22,382 bases of DNA from B13-G4 sp030606805. Its GTDB lineage: Bacteria > Desulfobacterota > Desulfobacteria > Desulfobacterales > ETH-SRB1. The notes under the pieces were generated by a model that had not been told where the DNA came from, searched no databases, and saw nothing but the letters and a program-made list of their open reading frames with translations. Shown one piece after another: positions 1 to 5,231 of this stretch (positions are counted from its first letter, which is position 1; each line of letters starts with the position of its first letter). The translations under genes and the position numbers were made by a program. The DNA is taken from contig JAUWFS010000030.1 of assembly GCA_030606805.1 (NCBI GenBank), forward strand, positions 1-22,382. The letters run 5' to 3'.

Positions 1-1016
1 GCCATACAATTCAACAAAAAAACAAATATCTGGGATTAAAGCGGATCATAGCTTTTTCACCTGATATTTTAGGTTTAATTTTTTGCAGAACCAGAAAAGA
101 TACTCAGGCTTTATCTGAATTATTGATGCAGGATGGTTATCGGGCTGAAGCACTTCACGGTGATTTATCCCAGGGGCAAAGAGATTCTGTGATGCGGAAG
201 TTTCGCCAGGGTTCTGTCAGAATTCTTGTAGCAACCGATGTTGCAGCAAGAGGTCTGGATGTGGATGATATTACCCATGTGATTCATTATAATCTGCCGG
301 ATGAAGTAGAAATTTATACCCATAGAAGCGGAAGAACAGCGCGTGCAGGAAAATCAGGTCTTTCAATTGCACTTATCAATTCAAAAGAAATCCCCCGTAT
401 TCGTATGCTGGCAAAAAGGCTTAATATATGTTTTGAATTTAATAAAGTGCCTGACGGCAAAGCCATTTGTGAAAAACAATTATCAGGTCTTGTGGAAAAA
501 ATTGTTCATACCGATGTAAATCAGGCTGAAATAGAAGCCTATCTTCCTGCTGTTTGCAGAGCATTGGAAAATTTTGACAAAAAAGAATTAATAAAACGTT
601 TTATTGCAGCAGAATTTAACCGGTTTTTAAAAAATTATCATAATGCGGATGATATTAATGCAAATACTAAAACAAGAACTAAAACCAGGCCTGAATTCAA
701 AAACAGGCATGAGTTCAAAGCAAAGACCAAACCTGTAAAAAGAAAAAAACGCCCCGGGTCAGGGAAAACCCAGCGATTTTTTATTAATTTGGGCAAGCTG
801 GATAAAATCAATGAAGGTGCTATTGTGCGCTTAATTTGCGATAAATCCGGAATTGGCTCAGGCATGATCGGAGAAATCAGTCTTAATAGAGAATTTTCAT
901 TTTTTGAAGTTGAAAAACAGGCAGCCGGAAAAGTGTGTAATTCTTTAAATAATGCAAAACTTGACGGCAGAACTGTTCAGGTTCATAAGGCTATTCAAAA
1001 GAATGCAGCCTACTAG
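1..1016 (+). CDS. DEAD-box ATP-dependent RNA helicase, 3' part (DeaD/CsdA/DbpA-like)
   Basis: The reading frame is already open at position 3, so the gene begins upstream and only the second RecA-like domain and the tail are here. Visible helicase motifs are FCRTRKDTQ (motif IV region), LHGDLSQGQRD, ILVATDVAARGLD (motif V) and HRSGRTARAG (motif VI). A Lys/Arg/Asn-rich linker follows. The last ~75 residues (FFINLGKLDKINEGAIVRL through DGRTVQVHKA) look like the DbpA RNA-binding domain found in DbpA and DeaD/CsdA. Such proteins unwind structured RNA in ribosome assembly or mRNA turnover. The stop is TAG at 1014-1016. The gene converges on the minus-strand toxin-antitoxin block and is not part of the dcw operon. 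Subfamily assignment is tentative because the N-terminal motifs (Walker A, DEAD) are outside the window. Confidence 0.93.
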   Translation, partial: HTIQQKNKYLGLKRIIAFSPDILGLIFCRTRKDTQALSELLMQDGYRAEALHGDLSQGQRDSVMRKFRQGSVRILVATDVAARGLDVDDITHVIHYNLPDEVEIYTHRSGRTARAGKSGLSIALINSKEIPRIRMLAKRLNICFEFNKVPDGKAICEKQLSGLVEKIVHTDVNQAEIEAYLPAVCRALENFDKKELIKRFIAAEFNRFLKNYHNADDINANTKTRTKTRPEFKNRHEFKAKTKPVKRKKRPGSGKTQRFFINLGKLDKINEGAIVRLICDKSGIGSGMIGEISLNREFSFFEVEKQAAGKVCNSLNNAKLDGRTVQVHKAIQKNAAY

Positions 1017-1101
1017 TACCCTGTCTCATAAATTCAGTATCCCAAATTGGCAAAATGAAATGCGTTCAAAATGGTTACATTTACGGACTCCGTTGATTTA
1101 C

Positions 1102-1120
1102 TCTGATTTTGAAAATCAGA
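1102..1120. terminator. Perfect palindrome between convergent genes, possible terminator
   Basis: TCTGATTTT and AAAATCAGA are 9-bp arms separated by one G, just past the end of the broken vapC (stop at 1124-1126, minus strand) and 86 bp after the helicase stop. The position suits a bidirectional terminator. The stem is A/T-rich and neither side has a long T tract, so function is uncertain. Confidence 0.35.
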
Positions 1121-1123
1121 TAG

Positions 1124-1428
1124 TCATAACAGAAACATTGCTTTGCTTTGCTTTGCTGCTGTTAGCAAACGCTTATCCAATGTAGCAATCGGAATACCTT
1201 TTTTCATTGCAAGATCAAGATACGATGCATCATAAGTTGAAAGCTTGTGTTCTCGTGCCAAGACAAATATTTCCCTGATCATCCTCTCCGCTGGTTCTTG
1301 ATCCACTGTTATAGGCAGTTCAGATAAAAGGGCAATAAATCTTGTATAGAGTCTGCATACTGGTTGGCTTTATCTTTAAAGCACCAGGTCATCACCACTG
1401 AATTATCAATGACAAAACTTTCATTCAT
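1124..1428 (-). pseudogene. VapC-type PIN toxin, internally deleted and frameshifted
   Basis: The N-terminal frame starts with ATG at 1428-1426 and reads MNESFVIDNSVVMTWCFKDK...YADS, a typical PIN start with the first acidic residue (D8). It then runs into a stop. In another frame, from about 1350 down to 1124, the sequence RFIALLSELPITVDQEPAER...STYDASYLDLA...ATLDKRLL continues the same family and keeps the later PIN aspartates. Roughly 35-40 residues are missing between the halves compared with the usual ~135-140 residue family, including the segment that normally carries the conserved glutamate. The start abuts the stop of the Phd-type antitoxin upstream (1429), the usual antitoxin-toxin spacing, so this is the decayed toxin of that module. 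A PIN ribonuclease without that region and with a broken frame should be inactive. A translation starting only in the second half (about 60 residues) is possible but would be a fragment. Confidence 0.85.
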
Positions 1429-1746
1429 CTACCGTCTTCCTTCTTCGAGCATTTCACGTAAAGATAAACCATTAAGACTGTGTTGATTCCGAAAGTCGCG
1501 CAATGCAGAAATGATTTTTTTTGGTTCCGTCCTGCGTTGAAATTCCGGAGGATGCAATACCGCCACAGGCACGCCATGTTTCGTGATAGTTATCCGTTCT
1601 CCTTTGCTTACCCGCTCAAGTAACTTTGGAAGATGTGTTTTTGCCTCAGAATCATACACTTTGCAACATGCCAGGATCTTTTGAAATGGAATCTTCTCTT
1701 CAATTTTAGGCGGGAGATTACGAAGGGTAGCGGCTTCGAGTTTCAA
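1429..1746 (-). CDS. Phd/YefM-type antitoxin with N-terminal extension
   Basis: The core AKTHLPKLLERVSKGE followed by ITITKHGVPVAVLHPP is the Phd/YefM DNA-binding and dimerisation domain, and the acidic/basic tail ending in EMLEEGRR would contact the toxin. Such antitoxins neutralise a cognate PIN or RelE-type toxin and repress their own operon. The frame opens with TTG at 1746-1744, which overlaps the stop of the preceding PIN gene as TTGA. That gives 105 residues, about 30 more than the family needs before the core. A GTG at 1659-1657 would give the expected family start (YDSEAKTH), but no clear ribosome binding site precedes it. The N-terminal extension (ATLRNLPPKIEEKI) resembles the start of ribbon-helix-helix antitoxins, so it may be a fused remnant. 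Its own toxin, immediately downstream, is broken, so this antitoxin is orphaned. Confidence 0.75.
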   Translation of the reverse strand: MKLEAATLRNLPPKIEEKIPFQKILACCKVYDSEAKTHLPKLLERVSKGERITITKHGVPVAVLHPPEFQRRTEPKKIISALRDFRNQHSLNGLSLREMLEEGRR

Positions 1747-2165
1747 TCCTTTTTTTGCAAAATCTCACGGACTGCTTTTAATTTTTTCATGTCTTTGTCA
1801 AATGAAACAACAATCTTTTCAGGGGAAGAATGGGCGGCAAGAATACAATCTACTATATCAATATTGGAGTCGTTGTATTTTAGAAGCGCTTCGAGGATTT
1901 CTGATCTATCGGGATTTACAATGCCGGAAAAATTCAGGATTCCGCTTAACTTTGTTGAAATTTCACTCTTGGGAATCTGATAATATTTTTCCATAACATA
2001 GATGCATTCAACAATAACCACATCAAATATCTCGGCCTTTTTTGTCCCTTCAGATATGTCTACCATAAATGATTCTGCTTTGGGGCTGAATTTGGGATGA
2101 TCCCCTAATAAATACCTGAGAATAACGTTTGTATCAATCAGATAAACCTTCTCGTGCAGTTTCAT
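1743..2165 (-). CDS. PIN-domain ribonuclease toxin (VapC-like)
   Basis: The 140-residue protein begins MKLHEKVYLIDTNVILRYLL, with the PIN hallmark DTN. It continues with a conserved glutamate in the VVIVECIYVMEKYY region and later acidic residues in DIVDCILAAH and FDKDMKKL, matching the Mg-dependent PIN nuclease fold. Family members cut tRNA or other RNAs and are held inactive by a co-transcribed antitoxin. I chose ATG at 2165-2163 because AAGGTG (2180-2175 on the minus strand) lies nine bases upstream; a GTG at 2177 would add four residues. The start lies inside the end of the AbrB-type antitoxin gene (overlap 2134-2165), the usual translationally coupled arrangement. The gene looks intact, in contrast to the second PIN gene of this block. 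Confidence 0.85.
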   Translation of the reverse strand: MKLHEKVYLIDTNVILRYLLGDHPKFSPKAESFMVDISEGTKKAEIFDVVIVECIYVMEKYYQIPKSEISTKLSGILNFSGIVNPDRSEILEALLKYNDSNIDIVDCILAAHSSPEKIVVSFDKDMKKLKAVREILQKKD

Positions 2166-2397
2166 CAGCGATTTCACCTTGTATTTTCTTTCTTATTTCT
2201 TTCAAGGGAACATATTTCTTTGCATATTTTTTCAGACTCCCTGCCAATTGTTCCGATTGCACTCCGGGAACGCCTTTTAGCTTGATCTCGTTGTCTTCAA
2301 CAAGAAACAAAACCGCGCCATCTTTTTCGATTTTTAATTTTTTTCTAATTGGTTTAGGGATCGTTATTTGACCTTTCTTTGATACTTTTGCATACAT
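2134..2397 (-). CDS. AbrB/SpoVT-type antitoxin
   Basis: The 87-residue protein opens with MYAKVSKKGQITIPKPIRKK, the swapped-hairpin SpoVT-AbrB DNA-binding domain seen in VapB and MazE-like antitoxins. The C-terminal half (LKKYAKKYVPLKEIRKKI...) is charged and suits toxin wrapping. ATG at 2397-2395 has GAAGGA ten bases upstream, which favours it over the longer TTG frame starting at 2415. The gene is first in the minus-strand block and overlaps the PIN toxin. A promoter-like sequence with an embedded inverted repeat lies just upstream (2437-2466), consistent with autorepression. Confidence 0.85.
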   Translation of the reverse strand: MYAKVSKKGQITIPKPIRKKLKIEKDGAVLFLVEDNEIKLKGVPGVQSEQLAGSLKKYAKKYVPLKEIRKKIQGEIADETAREGLSD

Positions 2398-2436
2398 TTT
2401 ATATTTATCCTTCAAATTAATATATTCTTACTTTAT

Positions 2437-2466
2437 AAAATAGTCCATCTTGTAAAATAATACAAG
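2437..2466 (-). promoter_or_regulatory. Antitoxin-toxin promoter with overlapping palindromic operator
   Basis: On the minus strand, TTGTAT (2465-2460) and TATTTT (2442-2437) are separated by 17 bp, a plausible sigma-70 promoter for the AbrB-type antitoxin gene. The perfect inverted repeat CTTGTA-N6-TACAAG (2449-2466) covers the -35 box and part of the spacer. This is where an AbrB-type antitoxin would bind to repress itself. The inference rests on position and symmetry only. Confidence 0.5.
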
Positions 2467-2715
2467 CATTAATGTTTTTAATTTTCAATTATGCATAGAT
2501 GACAGATTCGTAAAAAATCCTTTGCGAACGACTTCGAGCAATTTCGCCTTCCAGGCCTGTAAACACAAGGCCTTCGGCAAGCCTGCTGTTTAAAAATACG
2601 AGTTGGCCTTTGCCAATTAATAACCCCACAAAACCCCACATGAAATTAATTTACCTTGACGCATTTAACATTTATGAATTATTATAAAAATAAATCGATT
2701 TGGTATATTTATTTC
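2467..2715. other. A/T-rich divergent spacer upstream of mraZ
   Basis: I see no gene here. The stretch contains small stem-loops: AGGCC/GGCCT arms at 2553-2573 and TTGGC-N4-GCCAA at 2603-2616. It also contains the CCCCA pair listed separately. It separates the minus-strand toxin-antitoxin promoter from the plus-strand mraZ promoter. Confidence 0.5.
2624..2638 (-). promoter_or_regulatory. TGGGG direct repeat pair, MraZ-box-like
   Basis: On the minus strand TGGGG occurs twice with a 5-base spacer, a 10-bp period, inside two copies of AACCCCACA on the plus strand. MraZ of enterobacteria binds TGGGN repeats spaced by five bases. This pair lies about 80 bp upstream of the mraZ -35 box and in the opposite orientation to the promoter-proximal set, so it may be an auxiliary site or chance. 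Confidence 0.35.
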
Positions 2716-2745
2716 TTGACATTTGTTTAACAATATAGTTTTACA
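2716..2745 (+). promoter_or_regulatory. Candidate mraZ/dcw operon promoter
   Basis: A consensus TTGACA lies at 2716-2721. About 18 bp downstream is TTTACA (2740-2745), a modest -10 match. TATAGT at 2734-2739 is a better hexamer but leaves only 12 bp. The predicted transcript would have a 5' leader of roughly 200 nt before mraZ. The location directly upstream of MraZ-type repeats supports the call. Confidence 0.5.
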
Positions 2746-2748
2746 AAA

Positions 2749-2777
2749 AAAGTGGGGAAAAGTGGATATCAATGGAT
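2749..2777 (+). promoter_or_regulatory. MraZ operator: three 10-bp spaced repeats
   Basis: TGG starts at 2753, 2763 and 2773, in the units TGGGG, TGGAT and TGGAT, each separated by five bases. The first two units also read AAAGTGG with a 3-bp gap, the form described for mollicute MraZ sites. MraZ is known to bind such direct repeats in the promoter region of its own operon. The repeats start at or just after the predicted transcription start, a good place for repression. Confidence 0.65.
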
Positions 2778-2956
2778 ACTTTTGAAAAATGTTCAATTTT
2801 GTTCAAGTTCAAGGAAGGCGAAAAATTTAAATGTAGGAATACATTGAGTATTTCGAGGCTTAAAATTTGAGCCTGACGCTGACGCTGACACGAAGTGAAG
2901 CTTTAGCGCTATTTGGGCAAAAGGAAGCGTTTTGCAAAGGTCTCCGATGGTGATTT

Positions 2957-3403
2957 ATGTTCAGAGGAAGCTCCTTTAATACAATTGATTTAAAGGGACG
3001 TATAATAATTCCGGCCAGATTCCGTGATGTCATAAAAGCCGGAGGTGGTGACGGAGTGATAGTTACCAAGCTGGATAAAGCCCTTTTTGCCTATACGTTT
3101 GATCAATGGAGCAAGATCGAATCCAGAGTTTTGGCAATGTCTGAAACAAGCGAGTATATGCGCCGCTTCAGGAGAGTATTTATAGGAGGTGCCTCTGATT
3201 GTATTTGTGACAAGCAGGGCCGGATCCTGATTCCACCGGTTTTAAGGCAGTATGCGGAATTTGAAAAGGAAATCGTACTTGTGGGGCAGATAGTTCATTT
3301 TGAAATATGGTCTAAGGAAAATTACGAGCAGGAAGTAGTGCAGATGGAAGAAGACATGAAAAAGGAGGCTGTCAGCAACGAAATAGCAAAATTAGGGCTT
3401 TAA
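2957..3403 (+). CDS. mraZ: Transcriptional regulator MraZ
   Basis: The 148-residue protein has the two SpoVT-AbrB half-domains of MraZ. The first is MFRGSSFNTIDLKGRIIIPA, with a DxxxR motif at residues 11-15. The second starts near residue 74 (SDCICDKQGRILIPPVLR) and repeats DxxxR. The family forms ring-shaped oligomers that bind repeats in the dcw promoter and control mraZ, rsmH and downstream division genes. The length equals the usual ~145-150. ATG at 2957 is preceded by GGTGA, a partial ribosome binding site. It is the first gene of the cluster and lies downstream of a promoter with matching operator repeats. It is separated from rsmH by a 264-bp structured spacer, unusual for this gene pair. 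Confidence 0.96.
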   Translation: MFRGSSFNTIDLKGRIIIPARFRDVIKAGGGDGVIVTKLDKALFAYTFDQWSKIESRVLAMSETSEYMRRFRRVFIGGASDCICDKQGRILIPPVLRQYAEFEKEIVLVGQIVHFEIWSKENYEQEVVQMEEDMKKEAVSNEIAKLGL

Positions 3404-3444
3404 CCCATATTTCTCACAAGCTGAGTTTGCTGCAGGCTCAAGGC

Positions 3445-3485
3445 GCAGGCCATGAAGCTGTGGTACTTCACTGCAAATGGCCTGC
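3445..3485. repeat. Stem-loop after mraZ
   Basis: GCAGGCCAT (3445-3453) and ATGGCCTGC (3477-3485) are perfect 9-bp inverted arms around a 23-nt loop that contains a further GAAG/CTTC pair. It lies 42 bp after the mraZ stop. No T tract follows, so it is more likely an attenuating or processing hairpin or a dispersed repeat than a simple terminator. Confidence 0.5.
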
Positions 3486-3513
3486 AACACAGCGGATGCG
3501 GTGAAATCGGCTC

Positions 3514-3660
3514 GCCCGAAGGGTGAACAACTCATAAAGAATTTAGTTATAAATACCATCTATAAATTGTTGTATAGTTCATAAATCAAAGCCACTAATA
3601 ATTTACAATAATTCAATTAGTTGTACATTATTTTATAAGTTGTTCATGAGAGATTCGGGC
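3514..3660. repeat. A/T-rich segment with ~22-bp terminal inverted repeats
   Basis: The left arm is GCCCGAA (3514-3520) plus TGAACAACTCATAAA (3524-3538). The right arm is TTTATAAGTTGTTCA (3632-3646) plus TTCGGGC (3654-3660). The arms match at 21 of 22 positions with different small gaps (3 and 7 nt). The ~93 bp between them is strongly A/T-rich and has no gene. The right arm ends eight bases before the rsmH start. It looks like a small miniature-transposon-like insertion or a long hairpin controlling rsmH; I see no target-site duplication. Confidence 0.5.
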
Positions 3661-3667
3661 TAATTCT

Positions 3668-4606
3668 ATGTCGTACAAACACATTCCTGTGATGTTAAGC
3701 GAGGTTGTCCATTACCTTAATTGTAAGCCCGGGAAAATCTATGCGGATTGTACGCTTGGCGGTTCAGGTCATGCGAGCGCCATTTTGGAAAAAATTATTC
3801 CGGATGGGATTCTGATCGGCATAGATCAGGATATAGATGCAATAAAAAACGCAAAAAAAAAATTAAAACCATACGAGTTAAACATCCATCTCTTTCATGA
3901 TAATTTTGTAAATCTTCCGAAAATTCTTTCACAATTAAAGATTACTGCTGTAGACGGCATTCTTCTCGATCTTGGAATTTCATTTCATCACCTCGACTCA
4001 AGTGGACGGGGTTTCAGCTTCAGAAAAGATGAACCGCTGGATATGCGGATGAACATTGAATCAGATACAACGGCTGAAGAGTTGATAAATACGATGGATG
4101 AAAAAAGTCTCGCTGAAATTTTTTTTAAGTACGGAGAGGAACGCTATTCACGTAAAATAGCAAAAAAAATAGTTAATGTAAGAAAAAAAGAAAAAATTAA
4201 ATCCAGCAGACAGCTATCGGAAATCGTATGCAGAGCCGTTTCGGGCAAAGCATCATCCAAGAGAAGGATTCACCCTGCCACTCGAGTGTTTATGGCTGTT
4301 AGAATAGCTGTTAACAAAGAGCTGGATATGCTCAATTCATTCATGGAAACCTCCGTTGACTTGTTGAAGCATGAAGGCAGGTTTTGCATATTATCATTTC
4401 ATTCCCTGGAAGACAGAATTGTTAAAAAAAAAATAAAACTTTTGGAAGGCAGGTGCATATGCCCGCCGGCTCTGCCAAGGTGTGTTTGCAATAAGCCAAG
4501 GGTTATACGATCTTTGACCAAAAAAGTTTTGCGGCCGACAGAAGAAGAAATTGCAGCTAATCCAATGGCGAGAAGCGCAAGGATGAGGGTCGTAGAAAAA
4601 TTGTAA
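3668..4606 (+). CDS. rsmH: 16S rRNA (cytosine-1402-N4)-methyltransferase RsmH
   Basis: This 312-residue SAM-dependent methyltransferase (old name MraW) modifies C1402 of 16S rRNA in the ribosomal decoding centre. It begins MSYKHIPVMLSEVVHYL, with the SAM-binding loop YADCTLGGSGHA at about residues 25-36. It continues with DGILLDLGISFHHLDSSGRG, the internal substrate-recognition domain with HPATRVFMAVRIAVNKEL, and the C-terminal LSFHSLEDRIVKK. The length is normal. The start ATG lacks a strong ribosome binding site, and the preceding spacer is a long inverted repeat. The gene is followed after five bases by the forward heptad repeat. Confidence 0.97.
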   Translation: MSYKHIPVMLSEVVHYLNCKPGKIYADCTLGGSGHASAILEKIIPDGILIGIDQDIDAIKNAKKKLKPYELNIHLFHDNFVNLPKILSQLKITAVDGILLDLGISFHHLDSSGRGFSFRKDEPLDMRMNIESDTTAEELINTMDEKSLAEIFFKYGEERYSRKIAKKIVNVRKKEKIKSSRQLSEIVCRAVSGKASSKRRIHPATRVFMAVRIAVNKELDMLNSFMETSVDLLKHEGRFCILSFHSLEDRIVKKKIKLLEGRCICPPALPRCVCNKPRVIRSLTKKVLRPTEEEIAANPMARSARMRVVEKL

Positions 4607-4611
4607 TTACT

Positions 4612-4638
4612 ACGGTTTACGGTTCACGGTTTACGGTT
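4612..4638 (+). repeat. Heptad repeat, forward arm (after rsmH)
   Basis: Units ACGGTTT, ACGGTTC, ACGGTTT, ACGGTT follow each other with a 7-bp period, starting five bases after the rsmH stop codon. It is the complement of the arm at 4899-4923, which sits before ftsL. Confidence 0.85.
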
Positions 4639-4661
4639 AAAAGCCGACTAACCCTGAACAT

Positions 4662-4820
4662 ATACCTCGAAAGGCCACAACTTGCGATTTTTCGCTGGCC
4701 CTGAACATCAATAGCTGCGTTGCTCAGGCTTGAGATAGCCTGCTATTCCGAGCCTTCGCGCCTTGCTCTTGATGCTCATTGCTCACCGAAAAAAACGCAA
4801 GTTATGACCTTCCGAGGTAT
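4662..4820. repeat. 159-bp near-perfect palindromic element
   Basis: The outer arms are ATACCTCGAAAGG...AACTTGCG (from 4662) and CGCAAGTT...CCTTCCGAGGTAT (to 4820), about 33 bp each with a few mismatches. The centre is ATAGC-CT-GCTAT (4735-4746), flanked by GGCT/AGCC, and partial complementarity (CATCAA.../...TTGATG) runs between. The whole element therefore folds on one axis near 4741. It has no coding potential. It is nested between heptad arms of opposite orientation. It resembles a miniature mobile element or a dispersed palindromic repeat. Confidence 0.75.
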
Positions 4821-4828
4821 AACAACCT

Positions 4829-4870
4829 GAATAGGTAGTGCCCGAACGAAAACTTCGTTCAGGTACTATT
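4829..4870. repeat. Hairpin with GAACGAA/TTCGTTC core
   Basis: GAACGAA (4844-4850) and TTCGTTC (4854-4860) form a perfect 7-bp stem with a 3-nt loop. It is extended imperfectly outward by AATAG/CTATT and GCC/GGT-type pairs. It lies in the same rsmH-ftsL spacer, between the 159-bp palindrome and the reverse heptad arm. Confidence 0.6.
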
Positions 4871-4898
4871 TGCGAAAAATGAAGAGATCAAAGCAACC

Positions 4899-4923
4899 AA
4901 CCGTGAACCGTAAACCGCAAACG
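4899..4923 (-). repeat. Heptad repeat, reverse arm (before ftsL)
   Basis: AACCGTGAACCGTAAACCG followed by a decayed unit is the reverse complement of the forward arm after rsmH. It ends 14 bases before the ftsL ATG. No Shine-Dalgarno sequence is visible in that interval. Confidence 0.85.
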
Positions 4924-4937
4924 CTTACGTTTAAGCT

Positions 4938-5231
4938 ATGGCTCGTAAAACCAAAAAAAATGTAAGCAGCACGAGGATAGTGATCTGGTTTATCATTATG
5001 GCTGTCTTTATTGCAGAGCTTTTAATTTACACATGGAGCAGAGTGCAATGCATAAAATCCGGGTATGAAATTTCTAATGAAAATAAAAAAAATCGGAATC
5101 TTATAAATCTGCAAAATAACTTAAAGGTTGAGCTTGCGCGCCTGAAATCTCCGGAACGGCTCGCAAAGATAGCAAAAAACCAGTTTGGCCTGAAAACACC
5201 AACGCCGGAGCAGATAATTATAATTCCATGA
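4938..5231 (+). CDS. ftsL: Cell division protein FtsL
   Basis: This small bitopic membrane protein (97 residues) has a short basic N-terminus and one transmembrane helix at about residues 14-33 (IVIWFIIMAVFIAELLIYTW). A periplasmic coiled-coil segment with spaced Leu/Ile follows to about residue 72, then the conserved end SPERLAKIAKNQFGLKTPTP. In the divisome FtsL pairs with FtsB and FtsQ and helps activate FtsWI. Sequence conservation in this family is low, and the call rests on topology, size and its place between rsmH and ftsI. It overlaps ftsI by four bases (ATGA). The ATG is preceded by a heptad repeat arm instead of a visible ribosome binding site. Confidence 0.85.
   Translation: MARKTKKNVSSTRIVIWFIIMAVFIAELLIYTWSRVQCIKSGYEISNENKKNRNLINLQNNLKVELARLKSPERLAKIAKNQFGLKTPTPEQIIIIP

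Noticed and set aside
638..865. Minus-strand open frame of 75 codons inside the helicase gene
   Set aside because: It lies opposite the linker and RNA-binding tail of a clear coding gene, has no recognisable domain and shows biased residues expected of an antisense shadow.
952..1185. Plus-strand frame overlapping the helicase end and running into the broken vapC
   Set aside because: It has no family features and is explained by the helicase C-terminus in one frame and the antisense of the PIN remnant in the other.
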